Source of the DNA: Gammaproteobacteria bacterium
GTDB lineage: Bacteria; Pseudomonadota; Gammaproteobacteria; Coxiellales; Coxiellaceae
Length of the DNA: 64,000 nt
Assembly: GCA_030429175.1 (NCBI GenBank)
Contig: JAUIDD010000002.1
Coordinates: 108,012 to 172,011 of the forward strand
Direction of reading: 5' to 3'
Position 1 is the first letter of the stretch, and every line of letters begins with the position of its first letter. Below the pieces are notes generated by a model, which worked only from the letters and a program-made list of their open reading frames with translations, made no database searches and had not been told where the DNA came from. Shown piece after piece: positions 9,253 to 18,858 of this stretch. The position numbers were made by a program, and so were the translations under genes.

Positions 9253-9702
9253 ATGACACAAGTCTCACAAAATCTAGGCACAGGTCGTCGTAAGACATCG
9301 ACAGCACGTGTTTTTCTTCGCCCAGGTAAGGGCAACGTTATGATTAACAAGAAAGCATTAGATGTATTTTTTGGTCGTGAAACGGCACGCATGGTAGTTA
9401 TGCAGCCGTTATTAGCTGTCGAGGCGTCTGATCAGTTTGATGTATATGTCACCGTTAAAGGTGGTGGTATTAGTGGCCAAGCTGGTGCGATTCGTCACGG
9501 TATCACGCGCGCGCTAATCGATTACGAGCGTGAGAACATGATGCATGATAAGTCTGATGACCAAGATGATGAAGGTGGTAATGGCGAATGGCACAAAACT
9601 TTGCGTAAAGCAGGTTATGTCACTCGTGATCCACGTGCGGTAGAGCGTAAGAAAGTCGGTCGTCATAAAGCACGTAAGGGTATTCAGTACTCTAAACGTT
9701 AA
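9253..9702 (+). CDS. rpsI: 30S ribosomal protein S9 with an extra acidic loop
   Basis: 149 residues against about 130 in E. coli. The core is intact: [69 protein letters not shown], and the C-terminal SKR that reaches the P-site tRNA. The excess length is one insertion at about residues 95-115, between ALIDYERE and the LRKAGY helix; it is rich in Asp, Gly and Asn ([12 protein letters not shown]). AGAGG lies ten bases upstream of the ATG. The insertion is in frame and the flanking sequence normal, so the gene should be functional. Confidence 0.97.
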   Translation: MTQVSQNLGTGRRKTSTARVFLRPGKGNVMINKKALDVFFGRETARMVVMQPLLAVEASDQFDVYVTVKGGGISGQAGAIRHGITRALIDYERENMMHDKSDDQDDEGGNGEWHKTLRKAGYVTRDPRAVERKKVGRHKARKGIQYSKR

Positions 9703-9734
9703 TATTAAGGCTTATTCCACAACGCTTATGGCGT

Positions 9735-9808
9735 TGGGGGATCGTCTAGCGGCAGGACTGCGGACTCTGACTCCGCCAACCTTGGTTCGAATCCAAGTCC
9801 CCCAGCCA
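9735..9808 (+). tRNA. tRNA-Gln (anticodon CTG), CCA encoded
   Basis: A 74-base tRNA. The acceptor stem TGGGGGA pairs with TCCCCCA, followed by G and an encoded CCA, like E. coli tRNA-Gln, which also begins with an unpaired-type U1. The anticodon stem GCGGA/TCCGC encloses the loop CTCTGAC, giving anticodon CTG for codon CAG. The T arm carries GGTTCGAATCC. The gene sits between rpsI and sspA; a small CAACGC/GCGTTG hairpin overlaps its 5' edge. Confidence 0.96.
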
Positions 9809-9830
9809 AATTCTAAGGAGGCATTAGTAG

Positions 9831-10442
9831 ATGCTAAAACGTTCAGTCATGACTCTTTATTCAGGTCCAGATATTTTTAGTCATCAGGTACGTATCGTAC
9901 TTGCTGAGAAGGGCGTTAGTGTCGACATTTTAAATGTTGATGCCAATCACCCTTGTGAAGATCTTTACGAACTCAATCCCTATAACAGTCTACCGACTTT
10001 GGTTGATCGTGAGCTGGTACTCTACAAAGCGCAAGTGATAATGGAATACTTGGACGAGCGTTTTCCGCATCCGCCGCTATTACCTGTTTATCCAGTATCG
10101 CGCGCCAAAAGCCGCTTGATGATTTATCGTATTGAGCGAGATTGGTATACCCTGATAAAACGTATTGAAAAAGGTGATACACAAGCGCGTGACGAACTGA
10201 AAAATGGCATCGTGAGTATTGCGCCAGTTTTTGATGAGATGCCTTACTTTTTAAGTGAAGAATTCACCTTGGTTGATTGCTGTATTGCGCCCCTATTATG
10301 GCGTTTGCCAGCTTATGGTATTGAGTTACCACGTTCAGCGAGCTCGATCATACAGTATCAAGAACGCGTATTTAATCGTGAGTCATTCCAAGTATCTTTA
10401 ACCGAAACTGAAAGAGAAATTAGGGAGTCTCATGACGACTAG
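9831..10442 (+). CDS. sspA: Stringent starvation protein A
   Basis: 203 residues with the SspA form of the glutathione-transferase fold: KRSVMTLYSGPDIFSHQVRIVLAEKGV at the N-terminus and NPYNSLPTLVDRELVLYKAQVIMEYLDERFPHPPLLP in the thioredoxin-like half, then an all-helical half with EEFTLVDCCIAPLLWRLP. SspA proteins bind RNA polymerase holoenzyme and alter stationary-phase and acid-stress transcription; they lack GST activity. AAGGAGG nine bases upstream fixes the ATG. It overlaps sspB by 11 bases, so the two are translationally coupled. Confidence 0.95.
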   Translation: MLKRSVMTLYSGPDIFSHQVRIVLAEKGVSVDILNVDANHPCEDLYELNPYNSLPTLVDRELVLYKAQVIMEYLDERFPHPPLLPVYPVSRAKSRLMIYRIERDWYTLIKRIEKGDTQARDELKNGIVSIAPVFDEMPYFLSEEFTLVDCCIAPLLWRLPAYGIELPRSASSIIQYQERVFNRESFQVSLTETEREIRESHDD

Positions 10443-10845
10443 TAGGCCTTATTTGATTAGAGCCATCTATGATTGGCTATTAGATAACAGTCTCACACCC
10501 TACCTGATGGTCGATGCTTGCTACCCAGAAGTGTCTGTGCCACAGCAATATGTTAAAGATAATAAAATCATCTTAAATGCATCGCCAACTGCTGTATCTG
10601 GTATGGCGATGGGCAATAAAGTGATTGAGTTTAAAGCGCGTTTCTCAGGAATTCCACATCATATCTATGTGCCAGTTATGGCGGTTCAGGCAATTTATGC
10701 CTATGAAAATGGACGTGGCATGGTCTTCAACGAAGATGATGATGGCGGGTTACCACCGGAGACTAACGGGCCTGACTCACCAGATGGCTCGCCATCTTCA
10801 TCAGATGGTAAGGGCGGTCGTTCACATTTGCGTGTCATTAAGTAA
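10432..10845 (+). CDS. sspB: ClpXP protease specificity-enhancing factor SspB
   Basis: 137 residues. The globular domain is typical: RPYLIRAIYDWLLDNSLTPYLMVDA, then IILNASPTAVSGMAMGN, the ssrA-tag-binding RFSGIPHHIYVPVMAVQAIYAYENGRGM. An acidic, flexible linker follows (about residues 98-125), and the protein ends in GGRSHLRVIK, the ClpX-docking XB motif. SspB tethers ssrA-tagged substrates to ClpXP. The linker and docking motif are encoded by bases that are also read on the other strand as the tail of the PAP2-type protein. Confidence 0.95.
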   Translation: MTTSRPYLIRAIYDWLLDNSLTPYLMVDACYPEVSVPQQYVKDNKIILNASPTAVSGMAMGNKVIEFKARFSGIPHHIYVPVMAVQAIYAYENGRGMVFNEDDDGGLPPETNGPDSPDGSPSSSDGKGGRSHLRVIK

Positions 10846-11744
10846 TTCACAAAGCTAATACACGGTATTGTAACAATAATTGAAGCAATAATATCAGCCA
10901 GGTAATGCCAGCCCAGCGCGAGTGTTGAAAACACCAATATACAGTTCAATACGATTAGTGGATAGAATAACCACTTTTTCTCGAATGTCATATAAGTAAA
11001 GAGAATCGCCCAGATTACATGAAATGATGGAAAAGCAATCAGTCCGCCTTCGGTAGTAGTGAGTTTGATATAGTGGCGAATTTCATAAAATTTAATATAC
11101 GTAGCGTGTGATTCGGGTAAAAATAAGTTGCTATGGAGTGTTTGTGCAGGTGCTGTGGTGGGGAAAAAATAATAAATCATCGTACCGATGGGGTAGGTTA
11201 GCATCAAAGCGAGTAAAAACACCATCACTGCACGCTTACAACCAAGTATGGTCATAATTGTTGGTACGAGAATAAATTCGGGCAGTAGGCTATTGTAAGA
11301 CCACTTAAGGAGTGTATCGAGCCATGCATGCTGATGCACTGTTTTCATCAATGCTAGTTGATTAAAATGCAGTGCATTGTCAGCTGCAAGCAACCAGTGG
11401 TCAATGGTTGGAAAGGTTGTATATTGTATGCCTTGAGTAACCCACGACCCTGAAATAATACATAGAAAATAAGCGCAAAAAGTAAAGACCAACAAATATA
11501 CCCGTTCTGGAATAATCTCTCGAAAATAAATGGTTGCGATCGCCAGTATCAACAGTGGCGCAGTTGCTCGATTAAAGCCATCGGTATAAAATGCTTCGCC
11601 AGAAAACTGAGTGGTATAGTGATTTATTGCTAGCAAAACACAGCCCAGTAGCGTCGTGAACAGCATTAGCACAAAAAGTACTTTCTGATCATAGGCAAGT
11701 CTTTGTCGATAAAAAATAAGCGCTTGTTTTTTTAGGTCAAACAT
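10701..11744 (-). CDS. PAP2-superfamily membrane phosphatase (AUR1/Ipt-like), tail antisense to sspB
   Basis: 347 residues with several membrane helices. The phosphatase motifs are seen in the variant form of the inositol-phosphorylceramide-synthase-like branch: GGLIAFPSFHVIWA, giving PSFH instead of PSGH, and LALGWHYLADIIA, giving the H and D of motif 3. Such enzymes dephosphorylate or transfer lipid phosphates at the membrane. The last conserved segment ends near 10865. The frame then stays open for about 48 residues of Pro/Ser/Gly-rich sequence that is simply the reverse strand of the sspB linker. This makes a 145-base convergent overlap with sspB and suggests loss of the original stop codon. 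Confidence 0.8.
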   Translation of the reverse strand: MFDLKKQALIFYRQRLAYDQKVLFVLMLFTTLLGCVLLAINHYTTQFSGEAFYTDGFNRATAPLLILAIATIYFREIIPERVYLLVFTFCAYFLCIISGSWVTQGIQYTTFPTIDHWLLAADNALHFNQLALMKTVHQHAWLDTLLKWSYNSLLPEFILVPTIMTILGCKRAVMVFLLALMLTYPIGTMIYYFFPTTAPAQTLHSNLFLPESHATYIKFYEIRHYIKLTTTEGGLIAFPSFHVIWAILFTYMTFEKKWLFYPLIVLNCILVFSTLALGWHYLADIIASIIVTIPCISFVNYLMTRKCERPPLPSDEDGEPSGESGPLVSGGNPPSSSSLKTMPRPFS

Positions 11745-11822
11745 AAGCGCTTATTATAGAGAATTGTGCTTAAAATAGCATTAATGGCATCTTAATTGAG
11801 ATGTTGGGTGCTGCTGTTAACA

Positions 11823-12125
11823 TTAGCATTTAGTTCTTATTAAGCCACTAGATTGACCACCACCAATACAATTATTTCCTACATCAACATTGTAGTATGT
11901 AAATGACCCGTAAGAGCAGCTGTTCGAATTAGTGTTTTTGCAACAATGACCTGTAACGTTTATACCATAACTCACAGATTTGCAGCTTGTTACAATACAG
12001 CCCGAGGCATGTTTAGTATATGTTCCTTTACGAGCAGCAGTACAGTTGGCGCCAGCGTAGGTGCTTAGGTTTGCAGCCATAATCAGTCCAGCCGTAGCTA
12101 GAATTAAATTATTTTTAAATCTCAT
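11823..12125 (-). CDS. Small secreted cysteine-rich protein, unrecognised
   Basis: I place the start at the ATG at 12125, five bases after AGGAGG; the frame is open further upstream to 12209 but that part contains the short palindromic repeat. This gives about 100 residues. The first 25 (RFKNNLILATAGLIMAANLS then STYAGA) form a signal peptide with a probable cut after AGA. The mature part has nine Cys, some paired as CIVTSC and CC, plus NNCIGGGQSSGLIRTKC at the end, so it probably folds through disulphides in the periplasm or outside. No family recognised. Confidence 0.6.
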   Translation of the reverse strand: MRFKNNLILATAGLIMAANLSTYAGANCTAARKGTYTKHASGCIVTSCKSVSYGINVTGHCCKNTNSNSCSYGSFTYYNVDVGNNCIGGGQSSGLIRTKC

Positions 12126-12151
12126 CATAACCTCCTGTTTTTTAAATAGAG

Positions 12152-12174
12152 AAATAGGTGCCAGGCACCTATTT
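12152..12174. repeat. 23-bp perfect palindrome with GTGCC-A-GGCAC core
   Basis: AAATAGGTGCC, a single A, then GGCACCTATTT: 11-bp arms with a one-base centre. The same core recurs at 12230-12240 (GTGCC-T-GGCAC) and at 26048-26070. It lies just upstream of the secreted Cys-rich gene. Confidence 0.6.
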
Positions 12175-12229
12175 TCTAACCATAGCATAATAATTGCTTG
12201 TTGTGTCAAGCTTATTGTTTAGGAGCCGC

Positions 12230-12240
12230 GTGCCTGGCAC
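12230..12240. repeat. Short palindrome GTGCC-T-GGCAC
   Basis: A second, shorter copy of the core seen at 12152-12174, with T as the central base and only five-base arms. It lies 14 bases from the left end of the MITE copy at 12254. Confidence 0.45.
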
Positions 12241-12253
12241 TCATTTACCTTTA

Positions 12254-12512
12254 ACCTCAATTCTGGATAACTGTTCAATTTAAGCGTCGACTAACCATCT
12301 GTTTCTTCGTTAAAAACCATTAAAAATGGCGTTACGTAGCTTTGGCTACGCGCCTTATTTTTAATGTCTTTTGCCTCGAAACAAATGGCAATTCTCGCTT
12401 AAAATGCACCAACCATTCTTAACAGTGCTATATATAAAGAAGATTCTAAAGTTTTTACCTATTAAACCATTAGCTACTGTTGTTGCTTTGAACATTTATC
12501 CAGAATTGAGGT
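12254..12512. mobile_element. MITE-like element, copy 1 (259 bp, TA-flanked)
   Basis: The element starts ACCTCAATTCTGGATAA and ends with the exact reverse complement TTATCCAGAATTGAGGT, a perfect 17-bp terminal inverted repeat. Both ends are flanked by TA, the target duplication typical of IS630/Tc1-mariner-type transposition. A second copy of identical length (29564-29822) differs at only a handful of bases. An internal hairpin (GCGTTACGTAGC, TTTG, GCTACGCGC) is present at about 12329-12352. It encodes no transposase; a 65-codon frame inside it is not a gene. Its right-hand TA forms part of the stop codon of the adjoining protease gene. Confidence 0.88.
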
Positions 12513-13147
12513 TATTTAATTCCAAACCACGATGTAATTGCCTGCATTGCGATTTGCAGATTGGGTAGTAGTATCATCGACAGCGCGCCAGAGATTAATA
12601 AGAGTACGATAATAATAAAGCCATACGGTTCGATTATATTATAGTAATAAGCTGCTTTCGGTGGTAAGAAAGCGGTGACCACGCGGCTGCCATCAAGTGG
12701 TGGGATAGGGATTAAGTTTAATAGGCACAATATCATATTTATTTGGATGCCAAAGATCGACATCATTATCAATACCGGTATGTTCATATCGATACCAATG
12801 CGTGCGATACCAGCCCAGATCAGTGCCATAATTAAATTAACCACTGGGCCTGCAGCAGCAACCAGTGCCATATCGCGGCGCGGTTTATTGAGGTTGTTCC
12901 AGTTAACGGGTACCGGTTTTGCATAACCAAAAATAAAATTGGTTGTTAGCAGCATGATTAATGGAATGACAATTGTGCCGAAAAGATCGATATGCTTAAT
13001 TGGATTTAGTGTAATGCGCCCGAGTTTTTTAGCGGTATCATCACCACATTTATTCGCAACCCAGCCATGTGCTGCTTCATGCACAGTAATCGCGAATATC
13101 AATGGAATAATGGCAATCGCAATTTTTGTAACGATATCGTATGTCAT
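12512..13147 (-). CDS. Site-2-protease-family (M50) membrane metalloprotease
   Basis: 211 residues, mostly transmembrane. The zinc site HEAAH occurs in ITVHEAAHGWVANKCGD at about residue 23, and the second motif NLIPIPPLDGSRV supplies the Asp ligand. This is the short M50 form without PDZ or CBS domains, widely conserved but of unknown substrate. It follows dolP after two bases in an operon. The stop codon TAA is made from the TA duplication plus the terminal A of the MITE, so the C-terminus may have been altered slightly by the insertion. Confidence 0.9.
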   Translation of the reverse strand: MTYDIVTKIAIAIIPLIFAITVHEAAHGWVANKCGDDTAKKLGRITLNPIKHIDLFGTIVIPLIMLLTTNFIFGYAKPVPVNWNNLNKPRRDMALVAAAGPVVNLIMALIWAGIARIGIDMNIPVLIMMSIFGIQINMILCLLNLIPIPPLDGSRVVTAFLPPKAAYYYNIIEPYGFIIIVLLLISGALSMILLPNLQIAMQAITSWFGIK

Positions 13148-13149
13148 AG

Positions 13150-13734
13150 TTAAGTGTGCTGCTGAAATACTTCGACTACTTTGCGTACGCCGCCGACACG
13201 TCTTGTTGCATCTGCAGCTAGATTTGCTTGCTCATGGGATACGTTGCCCATTAGATAAACTACACCATTTTCGGTCACGACTTTTATTTGGCCAGAGTTA
13301 AGGTCGGCACGACGCAGTAACATCGTTCTCACTTTACTGGTAATCCAAGCATCGTCAACCGATGCAAATAAAGATTCTGAGCCCGATACGGTAATTTCAT
13401 TATAGATTTTTCTAACACCTTTGATATTAGAAACAAGCTCTTTAACATGCTCTTTAAGCTCTGGTGTTTGCGCTTGGCCAACAAGCAACACGTTACCGCT
13501 ATAGGTTGCAACGCTAATATGCGAGCGACCAGATAATGTATCATCTTCATGAATCAGATCATTAGCTTGGTCGGAGATGTGTCGATCAGAAAATTGTTGA
13601 TGAAAACTGCGGCGATCATAGGCCATGGACCCACTACTAGCACCTAGACTTGCGCCTGCTAAAACAGCGGCACCGACGCAGCCATTAAGGCACAACGTGA
13701 GCACTATAACTGCGGTTAATTTGCGAACATCCAT
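13150..13734 (-). CDS. dolP: BON-domain outer-membrane lipoprotein DolP (YraP)
   Basis: 194 residues. The signal sequence ends in a lipobox LNGC at about residue 19, so the mature protein should be lipid-anchored. Two BON domains follow, about 50-115 and 120-190, each with the V.T..G.V.L.G.V pattern: VATYSGNVLLVGQAQTPELK and VVTENGVVYLMGNVSHEQANLA. Length and layout match E. coli DolP, which sits in the outer membrane at division sites and supports envelope integrity. It lies three bases after diaA, as in E. coli. Confidence 0.93.
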   Translation of the reverse strand: MDVRKLTAVIVLTLCLNGCVGAAVLAGASLGASSGSMAYDRRSFHQQFSDRHISDQANDLIHEDDTLSGRSHISVATYSGNVLLVGQAQTPELKEHVKELVSNIKGVRKIYNEITVSGSESLFASVDDAWITSKVRTMLLRRADLNSGQIKVVTENGVVYLMGNVSHEQANLAADATRRVGGVRKVVEVFQQHT

Positions 13735-13737
13735 ATC

Positions 13738-14699
<962 letters not shown>

Positions 14700-14760
14700 A
14701 ACAACTATGATGAAGATAAACACTTAGCTTATCAATACGGGTATTTTTCATGCTCAAGCT

Positions 14761-16578
14761 TTATTTAACCAAAGTTGGTGTGCCATTTTTAAAGCGAGAC
14801 CAATTAAGTTCGCGATAGATATGTTGTGCTTGATCGAGGTAGAGATCCCCTGTGGCGCCGGCGATTGCAAACTGCGGTAATGCCTGCATTTGTTGTAATT
14901 TGGCACTGACAAGGTAGGCGTCGACACCAAGTGCGTAGAGTTTTTTATGGTGGGTATATGATGTTGGCCAGACTGTTTTTATCTGTTGACGGAGTGCCTG
15001 AATGTGTTTTGGTTCATGTTTAGGATCAAGCACCCAGGGCATATCACAAAAGTAAACACCATTTAAGTCACGATCGATGCGAGTGTTATTAATTCCAGAA
15101 TAGACTTGTGATAATGCATAAACGGGTACGTTGCCGGCAAAAAAGTATTTAAGTGTGGGAACAACTTGACGTGCAAGCGTGGGTTGGGCGACAAGATAAA
15201 TCATATCAATATCTTGACGTCGGCGTGGTACGAAACGCATATGCGTGGCGAGATCTTTTTTCAAGGTGTTGTAGTCTTGATTAGAGTAGTTGATGTTAAG
15301 TGCATTACCTATAGCTGCTGTAATATTTTGTGATGAAGAGAGATTTACTTGATCAACGATGTCACCGCCAAAATTGGTCCATGCTTGGCGAAATACATCA
15401 GAGATATGCTGTCCCCACTGAGTGTTGGTCGTGATAATTAATACACGGTGCATACCTTGTTTCCAAGCACGATCGGCTGCTTGCTGTGCTTCATCCAAAG
15501 GCGATAAACCAAACTGGATTAAGTTTTTATTTTGTGGAGGTGCATCATATAGCGTATTTAAAGCGATGGTTTGGGTGTTAATCGCATCGTTCTTGATAAG
15601 TGTTTGCAAATCATTTTTGCGCAGAGGACCAATGATTAAGTTAGCGCCTTCAGCAACAGCTTGCTGGTAAACACTGGTAATATCTTTTTTATAGGTATCG
15701 TATATTTTAAGATGTGGAATATTAATTTGTTTTTTCTCAGCGGCATAATAAGCAGCTAGAAAACCATTACGTACCGACTCGCCTGTAGCAGCAAGACGAC
15801 CGTGGAGGGGCAGTAATAATGCTATTGATTTAGGTGCTACTGTACCATTAAGCTCTTCAGACACATTTTGAGGTAATAAAGAAATAGCCGCGTGGTTAGG
15901 ATATTTTTTTTGCCATTGGCGGAGGCTTTTAATCAGTTGATCGGGTGTTTGTGATTGCTTGGTGATAAGTGTCAGTGTCAGCCAACCTTGTAGATTTGGG
16001 GTTGCCGTTGTGCTGATATATTGGTTAAGCTGTTTGGGTGAGAGAGATTGTAAGTTATGCCAAGTAGCAATTAAGTTTGGCCGTTGTTGTTGTGGGTCTT
16101 TAATTAATGATTGTAGTAATGAGCGTTGTTCGACGCTGGCAAGCGTATCACCCACAATTTCATAGGTATTAGCAAGTAAAGTATGTAGTAGCATTTGCTG
16201 TTCATCGTTTAATACTACGTTGCTAGCAACAATTTGATTTAAGATGCTGAGCGTTTTTTTAGGCTGATCTTCTAGTAAGGCTAGTTTGGCTTCAATGAGT
16301 TGTTTCTCGAGGTTAAGCTCAGTGGTTAATTGCACATCAATTTGATTGAGTATGCCTTTGGCTAGTTCTGGCTTTTGTTGCTCGATATATTTATTTGCGG
16401 CCGCAAGTTCATATACTGGCTTGAGCGCGGGCTTTGCTGTTTGAGCTAATTCTATATATTGCGCTGCAGATAGCTGCGTTGGGATAAGCGGTTTGTGTTT
16501 TTTTGAACAGCTGGAAGTTGTAAATAAACAGATCACTGTACAAAGCGTAATACCGAGATGAGAGGTTAACTTTTTCAT
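14761..16578 (-). CDS. lpoA: Penicillin-binding protein activator LpoA
   Basis: 605 residues. A lipoprotein signal peptide ends at TTSSC (about residue 24). Residues 30-230 form helical repeats (TPR-like: KQLIEAKLALLEDQPKKTLSIL), and from about 250 there is a periplasmic-binding-protein-like domain: KSIALLLPLHGRLAATGESVRNGFLAAYYAA, then GANLIIGPLRKNDLQTL and ALNTLYDAPPQNKNLIQFGLSP. This is the LpoA architecture; LpoA reaches from the outer membrane to stimulate the transpeptidase PBP1A. It heads the lpoA-yraN-diaA-dolP-protease operon. Confidence 0.95.
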   Translation of the reverse strand: MKKLTSHLGITLCTVICLFTTSSCSKKHKPLIPTQLSAAQYIELAQTAKPALKPVYELAAANKYIEQQKPELAKGILNQIDVQLTTELNLEKQLIEAKLALLEDQPKKTLSILNQIVASNVVLNDEQQMLLHTLLANTYEIVGDTLASVEQRSLLQSLIKDPQQQRPNLIATWHNLQSLSPKQLNQYISTTATPNLQGWLTLTLITKQSQTPDQLIKSLRQWQKKYPNHAAISLLPQNVSEELNGTVAPKSIALLLPLHGRLAATGESVRNGFLAAYYAAEKKQINIPHLKIYDTYKKDITSVYQQAVAEGANLIIGPLRKNDLQTLIKNDAINTQTIALNTLYDAPPQNKNLIQFGLSPLDEAQQAADRAWKQGMHRVLIITTNTQWGQHISDVFRQAWTNFGGDIVDQVNLSSSQNITAAIGNALNINYSNQDYNTLKKDLATHMRFVPRRRQDIDMIYLVAQPTLARQVVPTLKYFFAGNVPVYALSQVYSGINNTRIDRDLNGVYFCDMPWVLDPKHEPKHIQALRQQIKTVWPTSYTHHKKLYALGVDAYLVSAKLQQMQALPQFAIAGATGDLYLDQAQHIYRELNWSRFKNGTPTLVK

Positions 16579-16605
16579 TGAGACAGTATAAATTGTGTTG
16601 GCAGT

Positions 16606-18150
16606 TTATGGAATAGCCATATTCAGACTTTTTTGGAAAGAGCTTGCTTTAGTTTTAATTTTTTTAATGTCTTGTTGTGAAAGCTTGTTTATGTGGTTAT
16701 AGGCGAATTTTAGTCTGGGGTTGTTTTCTAGTTTTTTCTTATGGGTAATAAGAAAATGCCAGTATAAAAAATTAAAGGGGCATGCATTATCTTCTATTTT
16801 ATGTTTCACATTATAATGGCAATTAGTACAGAAGTTTGACATTTTATTGATGTAGTTACCTGATGAAATATAGGGTTTTGAGGCAATGATACCGCCATCA
16901 CCAAATTGTGACATGCCTAATGTGTTTGGTAGTTCTACCCATTCAAAGGCATCAGCATAAACGCTTAAGTACCATTCGCATACTTCGTTTGGATCTGTAT
17001 GTAATAGCAGCGCAAGGTTGCCAGTAATCATAAGGCGTTGGATATGATGAGATGTGGCCGTCTCGCGAGTTTGTTGAATACAGTGCTTGACGCAAGCCAT
17101 ATTAGTTTCACCAGTCCAAAATAATTCAGGCAGTTTATTTTTATGATTGAGGAAATTAAGCTCTTTGTATGTGGGCATATGTAGCCAATACATGCCACGA
17201 ATAAATTCACGCCAGCCAAGTATTTGACGAATAAAGCCTTCAATGTTATGTAATGCAATATTTTTGTTATGATAGGTTTCTAATGTTTTATCAATGATTT
17301 CATTCGGCAATAATAAGCCAATATTAAGATACATAGAAAGTTGGCTGTGATATAAATTATATTCATCCAGTAGCATTGCATCTTGGTAAGTACCAAATTG
17401 ATGTAAGTGATGCTGGCAAAAAAAGTTTAAGCATTTTTTTGCATCTTGTCTGGTAACTGCAAAAGCAAAATGATCAATGACACCAAAGTGCTTAGAGAAG
17501 TGTTTTTTAACAAGTTTAATGACTTGTTGTGTTATCGTGTCTGGGCTAAATTGTGGTGGAGTTTTAAATGTTTTATCTTTAGGCGGTGCTTGTCGGTTAT
17601 CGCTATCATAATTCCATTTATCGCCGATGGGTTTTCCTTGTTTCATTAAGATATCAGTGTCTTTGCGCATTTTTCTGTAAAAATGTTCCATGCGTAGCTG
17701 CTTTTTACCTTTAGCCCATTGTTTAAATTTTTCAATAGTACAGTAAAAACGTGTATCTTCTAAGATTGATACTGGTATTTTAAATATTTTTTGCCATTGT
17801 TGTATCATCTCTAAGACGCGATACTCGCCAGGCTCTGTTACAGTGATTTTTTGTGGTTTTGTTTTATTTATGATGATACTCAGCGTATCAGTAAAGTTAT
17901 GTTTATTTTGCATGGCATTAAATTTAATATAGGTGACATTATAGCCTTTTTGTGTCAGCTCTTGTGCAAAGTGACGCATTGCCGAAAAAATTAAAATGAT
18001 TTTATAGGGATGGTGTTTGACATAAGTCGCTTCATCGAGCAACTCCATCATGACGATTATATCATTTTTAGGATTACAGTCTGATAAGCTGCTAATGCTG
18101 CTAGAGAGCTGATCTCCCAATACTAGAATTAGATTTTCATAACTAGGCAT
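16606..18150 (-). CDS. Iron-sulfur (6-4) photolyase / FeS-BCP cryptochrome
   Basis: 514 residues of the prokaryotic Fe-S cryptochrome/photolyase group. The N-terminus has NLILVLGDQLS, the antenna domain start of this group. Four Cys sit at about residues 353, 441, 444 and 457, in MACVKHC, NFCTNCHYN and NACPFNFLYW; the spacing equals that of the [4Fe-4S] ligands known in Agrobacterium PhrB (350, 438, 441, 454). FAD-binding blocks include EGFIRQILGWREFIRGMYW and RLMITGNLALLLHTDPNEVCEWYL. It should repair UV (6-4) photoproducts using light. It overlaps the upstream SDR gene by eight bases. Confidence 0.93.
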   Translation of the reverse strand: MPSYENLILVLGDQLSSSISSLSDCNPKNDIIVMMELLDEATYVKHHPYKIILIFSAMRHFAQELTQKGYNVTYIKFNAMQNKHNFTDTLSIIINKTKPQKITVTEPGEYRVLEMIQQWQKIFKIPVSILEDTRFYCTIEKFKQWAKGKKQLRMEHFYRKMRKDTDILMKQGKPIGDKWNYDSDNRQAPPKDKTFKTPPQFSPDTITQQVIKLVKKHFSKHFGVIDHFAFAVTRQDAKKCLNFFCQHHLHQFGTYQDAMLLDEYNLYHSQLSMYLNIGLLLPNEIIDKTLETYHNKNIALHNIEGFIRQILGWREFIRGMYWLHMPTYKELNFLNHKNKLPELFWTGETNMACVKHCIQQTRETATSHHIQRLMITGNLALLLHTDPNEVCEWYLSVYADAFEWVELPNTLGMSQFGDGGIIASKPYISSGNYINKMSNFCTNCHYNVKHKIEDNACPFNFLYWHFLITHKKKLENNPRLKFAYNHINKLSQQDIKKIKTKASSFQKSLNMAIP

Positions 18151-18832
18151 CTATACGAGCTCCTTGCCAATCAAATAAAAAACCACTGTCATCGGCCTTT
18201 AGGTCGTTAATAACATTAATGCAGCAAGTCGCAGCAAAGTCTGGTGTAAAGATTTTTTCTGTGGGTATGTTTTTTTGAAAGGGTTGAGAGAGGCGGGTAT
18301 CGACAGTGCCAGGATGGTAACCTGCTATGAGCCAATTAGAATGTGAGCGCCGCCATTCGATCGATATATTTTTTATAAGCATATTTAGCATGCACTTTGT
18401 CATGCGATAACTGTACCAGCCACCTAGCCTATTATCACTGATACTAGAGACGCGTGCCGATAATGATATCAGCTTACAGTGATGGTTTCTTTGATAGTGT
18501 TTTGTCATCATCTGCGCTAAATGTACGGTCGGTAGTACATTTACTTGCATGCTATGATTAAGCCATTGGGCATCGAGCTGGGTAATGTTTTTTTCGGGTA
18601 AATGAGTGTCATCATACAAAGTACCAGTTGTATTGATGATGCAATCAAAAGTCGTGTTTTGAAAGAGTTGTGTCAATGTATTATCAGTTGGTTGTGTTAG
18701 GTTTGCAGTCGTACAACTTTTATTTTTTTGAGGTGTTCGCGAAACAACATGTACATTGATGTTGGCTAACTGTAGCTGGTTTGCAAGTGCTTTGCCAATA
18801 CCGCCATGGCCCACAATTAAGTAGTTTTTCAT
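18143..18832 (-). CDS. Short-chain dehydrogenase/reductase next to photolyase
   Basis: 229 residues of classical SDR type. The Rossmann motif is VGHGGIGKALANQL at about residue 7, the NNAG-equivalent INTTGTLYD, the catalytic Ser in LISLSARVSS, and YSYRMTKCML giving YxxxK. C-terminal IAGYHPGTVDTRLSQPF is typical of the C-factor-like subgroup. The reaction is unknown. The gene is translationally coupled (eight-base overlap) to the Fe-S photolyase gene, so a shared role, for instance in light or redox response, is possible but not shown. Confidence 0.85.
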   Translation of the reverse strand: MKNYLIVGHGGIGKALANQLQLANINVHVVSRTPQKNKSCTTANLTQPTDNTLTQLFQNTTFDCIINTTGTLYDDTHLPEKNITQLDAQWLNHSMQVNVLPTVHLAQMMTKHYQRNHHCKLISLSARVSSISDNRLGGWYSYRMTKCMLNMLIKNISIEWRRSHSNWLIAGYHPGTVDTRLSQPFQKNIPTEKIFTPDFAATCCINVINDLKADDSGFLFDWQGARIDA

Positions 18833-18858
18833 AGTCGTTGCCTATTGTGCGTTTTAAG

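Noticed and set aside
12371..12568. 65-codon plus-strand frame inside MITE copy 1, and the similar one in copy 2 at 29636-29860.
   Set aside because: Carried by the MITE itself, with no family likeness and no ribosome site.
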